Shown here in pieces: positions 60,742 to 64,000 of a stretch of 64,000 nt of DNA. Below the pieces are notes generated by a model. That model had not been told where the DNA came from, did no database searches, and saw nothing but the letters and a program-made list of their open reading frames with translations. The translations under genes were made by a program, and so were the position numbers. Each line of letters starts with the position of its first letter. Position 1 is the first letter of the stretch. The stretch covers positions 1 to 64,000 of the forward strand of contig JARLHN010000015.1 in NCBI GenBank assembly GCA_031292255.1, given 5' to 3'. The DNA comes from Oryzomonas sp. (GTDB lineage Bacteria; Desulfobacterota; Desulfuromonadia; Geobacterales; Pseudopelobacteraceae).

Positions 60742-63246
60742 TCACACCTCAATCCTGAATTCAGCACCGTCCTGAATATTGGACACCGTAAGTCTACCGC
60801 CCATGTTTTTCTCAATGATAATCTTAGACATATATAAGCCGATGCCAGTGCCGTGGGAGGGTCCTTTCGTGGTGAAATAGGGCTCGAAAACTTTGGGAAG
60901 AATACTATCATCAATGCCACCGCCGTTGTCATACACAGTTACAACCGAAAGATTATTTTCACGGAATGCCCGGATGGTGATCAATGGTTTTTTAACCTTC
61001 CTCTCCAGCAAAACATCCTTGGCATTAGAGATGATATTTAGCAATGCATGCTCATAATCATTTTTGAAGCCGGATACCTTGATTTTTTCCTCTAGGCGCA
61101 ATTTAACCTCAATATGACTGTTCTTTAAGGCGGCAGAAAGAAGCTCAACAGCCTCTGTCACCGCTTTGGCAATTTGAAAATCATGCACATTTCTTTCTTT
61201 TCTGAAGAAGTTTCTGAAGTCGTCTATGGTATTGGACATATGCTGGATAATTTGCATAACTTTGTCTATTTCTGCCTCAAATTCCGTCTCGGAAAGCTCT
61301 CCTGAAGCAAAGGAATATTTCAGGTTCTGCACGATCAGTCCGATATTGTTGAGTGGTTGCCGCCATTGATGGGCAATATTTCCGATCATCTCCCCCATAG
61401 CTGCAAAGCGGTTTTGCAGCAGTAGTTGACCTTCAAGTTTGATCCTTTCTTCTTCGGCGAGTTTCATTTCAGTAATATCGGCGTTAATGCCAATAATACG
61501 CTCTGTCGTGCCGTCTTTTCCCTTTATAGCCATACCTTCTGCCTTGATATGCTTCACAGCACCGTCAGGATGACGGATACGGAAAACGGTATCGTATTTT
61601 TTACCTTCGTTCTGCGCTGCCAGAGATGCAGCAACTACAGCATCCTTGTCCTCCGGATGCAGCCTGTCCAGCCAAGAATCAATATAGCCAGTGAATGCTT
61701 CCCGTTTGATACCATACATCTCAAACATCCGGTCATTCCAAACCATTTTATTGTCAGCTATTGTCCTGTCCCAGACACCTAAATTTGCAGCCGAGACCGC
61801 CAACTGGAGCCGTTGTGACAGAGTCTCCACCTGTTTGAGAGCTTGTTTGGACTCGGTGATGTCACGAATGATCTCTATCGCACCTATAATATTACCGGAT
61901 TGATCGTACAGGGGGGACGCCTTGGCAAAAACCCATGTGCCCTTATTGTTGTTTAGTGAGTTGCAATAGACTTCCCCCATGAGGGTGTTGCCTTTACGGA
62001 TGACGTTGGGGTACGGGATCGAACTCTCTTCGCAATCCATAAAGACCAAGTCCGCCAACCCTGGACGTGCAACACCATAAAACGGTGTGGTGTAGGCATA
62101 GTCGCCTTTGCCGATCATTTCTTCGGCTGGAACGCCGGTCATCTCCTCTATTGCCCGATTCCAAATCATGACCCGCTTATCCATATCAATGGCCAAAGTG
62201 GCGTCCGGCAGAAATGCTATGATGTCCTTCAGTTGCTTCTGATTCTCCCGCAGCTTAAACTCGGTTTCCTTCTCACGTTTCCATCCGGTTAACAGCATCC
62301 GCGAAGATAATAGTGTGGCCAAGGTGAAGAGGACAACCAGGCCAAGTTCCATCAGGGCCTCTTTTCGCCAGCCGGCAAAATATTCGTCCTTTCCCAGAGC
62401 AGCAATTACATACAGTGGATAGCCGGATATCTTTTCATATGAGAGCAGTCTCTCAATTCCATCTATCCGGGAGATGGCCTTGAATGTGGCTTTATTTTTG
62501 CCAGCCTTAATCAGGTCGGAAAACGCCTCCCCTACATTCTTATTGCCTACGGTGCCGCCGGCAACTGTCAACGCAGGGTGCCTGACAATTAAAGCCATTT
62601 CATCGTCGCGAATGGCGACGAAACCCTTTTTGCCGACGTTGATCTTGGAAAATACGTTGATAAAGTGGTCGAGGGTGAGAACACCATGCACAGTGCCGAC
62701 AAACGAACCATCCGGGTTGTTGACGCGACGTGTCATGATAATAATCCATTGCTTCGCTATACGCCCAAAGACCGGTTTTGAAATGAAGAGGTCACCTTTG
62801 GGATGGTCGCGTTCGAAGATGAAGTAATCGCGGTCGGAGATATTGGTGACGACTCCTGGTGTGAGGTTTCCTGCTCCGTACATGATATCACCTCTGGAGT
62901 TGGTCACCCGAAACCCTAGGAGCATCGGCAGGTAGGAGTGCTGTCTGGCCATGTACCTGTTCAAGGATTCCTTGTCGATACCCCCTCGTGAAATCTGCTC
63001 TTCAGCTTCGTGCTTTATTGCAATGAGCGCTAAGTCAATGCTGTTCATCTCGCCTTTGACAGTGTGGTCAAGAATGCTTGCAATGTTTTGTGTAGATACT
63101 TCAGCACGTTTTTCATAAAAAACCTTGCTTTGGTACAAGGATAGACATACAAGGCTGTAGACTAACATGTTCAGCAAGACAATAATTATCGCAAGTCGTT
63201 TTTTAAAACCAGCTAAAGAAACGGTAGATTTCTTCATGTCAGACAT
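60742..63246 (-). CDS. Membrane sensor histidine kinase with Cache-like and PAS domains
   Basis: An 834-residue kinase. TM1 is at ~16-36, a periplasmic dCache-like domain at ~50-290 (DRDYFIFERDHPKGDLFISKPV, KGFVAIRDDEMALIV) and TM2 at ~300-318. One PAS follows (IAFLPDATLAIDMDKRVMIWNR) and a second (LGVWDRTIADNKMVWNDRMF) with a PAC (GINADITEMK). The kinase has phospho-acceptor His in IGNIAHQWRQPLN, N box LLNIISNAKDVL, and YDNGGGIDD, HGTGIGLYMSK. Periplasmic Cache domains bind small ligands such as organic acids. AGGAG lies 6 nt before the ATG. No regulator is adjacent. Confidence 0.93.
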   Translation of the reverse strand: MSDMKKSTVSLAGFKKRLAIIIVLLNMLVYSLVCLSLYQSKVFYEKRAEVSTQNIASILDHTVKGEMNSIDLALIAIKHEAEEQISRGGIDKESLNRYMARQHSYLPMLLGFRVTNSRGDIMYGAGNLTPGVVTNISDRDYFIFERDHPKGDLFISKPVFGRIAKQWIIIMTRRVNNPDGSFVGTVHGVLTLDHFINVFSKINVGKKGFVAIRDDEMALIVRHPALTVAGGTVGNKNVGEAFSDLIKAGKNKATFKAISRIDGIERLLSYEKISGYPLYVIAALGKDEYFAGWRKEALMELGLVVLFTLATLLSSRMLLTGWKREKETEFKLRENQKQLKDIIAFLPDATLAIDMDKRVMIWNRAIEEMTGVPAEEMIGKGDYAYTTPFYGVARPGLADLVFMDCEESSIPYPNVIRKGNTLMGEVYCNSLNNNKGTWVFAKASPLYDQSGNIIGAIEIIRDITESKQALKQVETLSQRLQLAVSAANLGVWDRTIADNKMVWNDRMFEMYGIKREAFTGYIDSWLDRLHPEDKDAVVAASLAAQNEGKKYDTVFRIRHPDGAVKHIKAEGMAIKGKDGTTERIIGINADITEMKLAEEERIKLEGQLLLQNRFAAMGEMIGNIAHQWRQPLNNIGLIVQNLKYSFASGELSETEFEAEIDKVMQIIQHMSNTIDDFRNFFRKERNVHDFQIAKAVTEAVELLSAALKNSHIEVKLRLEEKIKVSGFKNDYEHALLNIISNAKDVLLERKVKKPLITIRAFRENNLSVVTVYDNGGGIDDSILPKVFEPYFTTKGPSHGTGIGLYMSKIIIEKNMGGRLTVSNIQDGAEFRIEV

Positions 63247-63524
63247 GATTCGCTCCTGAATACTACATAATCAACAGAATGACACTAAACATATGTTTAC
63301 CTGAATATCTTTCGTAAGTTTACTACTCATTGAAAAATATACAAATCGTGTGGTTGTAAAGAGCTAAGCGGGTTTAGCAGGTCTCTGAAAAATTGCGGCG
63401 TTTACGGCCACGTTGATACCGATTCGTGCTATTGTACCATGCTTAACATCCTGAAGTGTGGGAGAAACAATATGCGCGGTTTTGAGCAATTATCTGATTA
63501 CTTATTCGCTTATGTCTCGCCCGG

Positions 63525-63935
63525 TTATAAATGGAAGGTTGGAAGGTGGTGAGGTGATAATGTTGGAGCCGTATTTACCTGTCGCCAGGAAAAGAATAAC
63601 GACAGACTTATGCCCAAGAGAAGGCCCATGTTTAACTGTGGAGCCAAGAGATACCCCTTGAATGATCGTTTGTTGTTGTATAGCCAATGCGGGAGTGATA
63701 TAACAATTTGAAATAACGTCATAAGAGGAACACCATGACCAAAGCGGGCATTGAAGATAATCCAATCTAATACAGGGCTTGGCCTGTTTTGATAACCGGC
63801 TTGCCCATTATTTATTTCAGCAAGGGATGCCATCGTGAGCAGGGGCGTGGCCCCACCGAGCGTCACAGGCGTCATGGTATTCGGCCGAAGTAGCGTTATT
63901 GCTGGCAATCCCCAAAAAAAGAGTTGCTTCTTCAT
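63525..63935 (-). CDS. Small membrane protein, unknown
   Basis: A 136-residue protein with hydrophobic segments near the start (LFFWGLPAITLL), at ~72-92 (VPLMTLFQIVISLPHWLY) and at ~105-122 (MGLLLGISLSLFFSW). AGGA lies 5 nt before the ATG at 63935. No family recognised. The AT-rich region and composition support a real but unassigned gene; it could also be a chance frame. Confidence 0.42.
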   Translation of the reverse strand: MKKQLFFWGLPAITLLRPNTMTPVTLGGATPLLTMASLAEINNGQAGYQNRPSPVLDWIIFNARFGHGVPLMTLFQIVISLPHWLYNNKRSFKGYLLAPQLNMGLLLGISLSLFFSWRQVNTAPTLSPHHLPTFHL

Positions 63936-63972
63936 GGGTTCCTGTGATATAAAAACAAAAAAATTGTTCACT

Positions 63973-64000
63973 AAAAGTGAGCTCGCAAGGCTCACTTTTT
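63973..64000. terminator. Terminator at the right window edge
   Basis: A 10-bp perfect stem, AAAAGTGAGC / GCTCACTTTT, with a 7-nt loop. Usable on both strands; on the minus strand it could end a transcript coming from outside the window. Confidence 0.8.

Noticed and set aside
63458-63661. 67-codon plus-strand frame at the right end
   Set aside because: Antisense to the membrane protein frame, no ribosome binding site.

Overview
The window looks like a chromosomal segment of a Geobacter-like member of the Desulfuromonadia. This rests on gene content and order, not on a database match: trpA-accD-folC-lptD in a row, a CowN-type protein, ModD and NifH, a c7-type triheme cytochrome, PilZ and GGDEF proteins, many large sensor kinases, and a G+C-rich coding background with AT-rich islands. 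There are no rRNA genes and no CRISPR array. Three tRNA genes are present (Met-CAT, Cys-GCA, Thr-CGT).

Layout. 1-2.4 kb: the tail of an IS3-type transposase and a NarL-type two-component pair. 2.5-9.5 kb: a beta-hydroxyacid dehydrogenase, then a complete RND efflux operon (permease, adaptor, outer membrane factor) on the minus strand. 9.5-13.9 kb: a small exported protein, a TauE/SafE permease and a CpxRA-like two-component system. Three copies of one 65-bp activator-type promoter link these genes to the efflux operon. 14.2-16.7 kb: a LytS/LytTR pair. 17-19.8 kb: a Tat-exported FMN dehydrogenase, a triheme cytochrome, a periplasmic binding protein and a TatA. 20-22.5 kb: an Ala/Lys/Glu-repeat lipoprotein and an AT-rich HTH-receiver gene between two diverged repeats.

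23-43 kb is mostly core metabolism on the minus strand: lptD, folC, accD, trpA, a chemoreceptor, a lytic transglycosylase, cydAB with an Rrf2 regulator, phosphofructokinase, tatC, rnr, a PilZ protein, msrA and yebC. 43-50.6 kb is a looser region with a diguanylate cyclase, a pseudopilin, a zinc-ribbon membrane protein, small lipoproteins, two very small Cys or DUF2007-like proteins and several dispersed repeats, including the second copy of a MITE-like element.

51-60 kb is a nitrogen-fixation and molybdenum island. A three-gene operon with overlapping stops and starts encodes a cytosolic binding-protein-like protein, a HypB/UreG-type GTPase and a soluble ABC ATPase, with no permease. nifH follows, with a sigma54-like site and a hairpin-terminator leader, but no nifDK follows within the window. 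Then come cowN and an FKBP-type isomerase on the opposite strand, and modD-modA-modB-modC. Two ModE-like boxes and another sigma54-like site lie between the divergent cowN and mod units. The right end holds tRNA-Thr with an integrase remnant, a large PAS sensor kinase and a small membrane protein.
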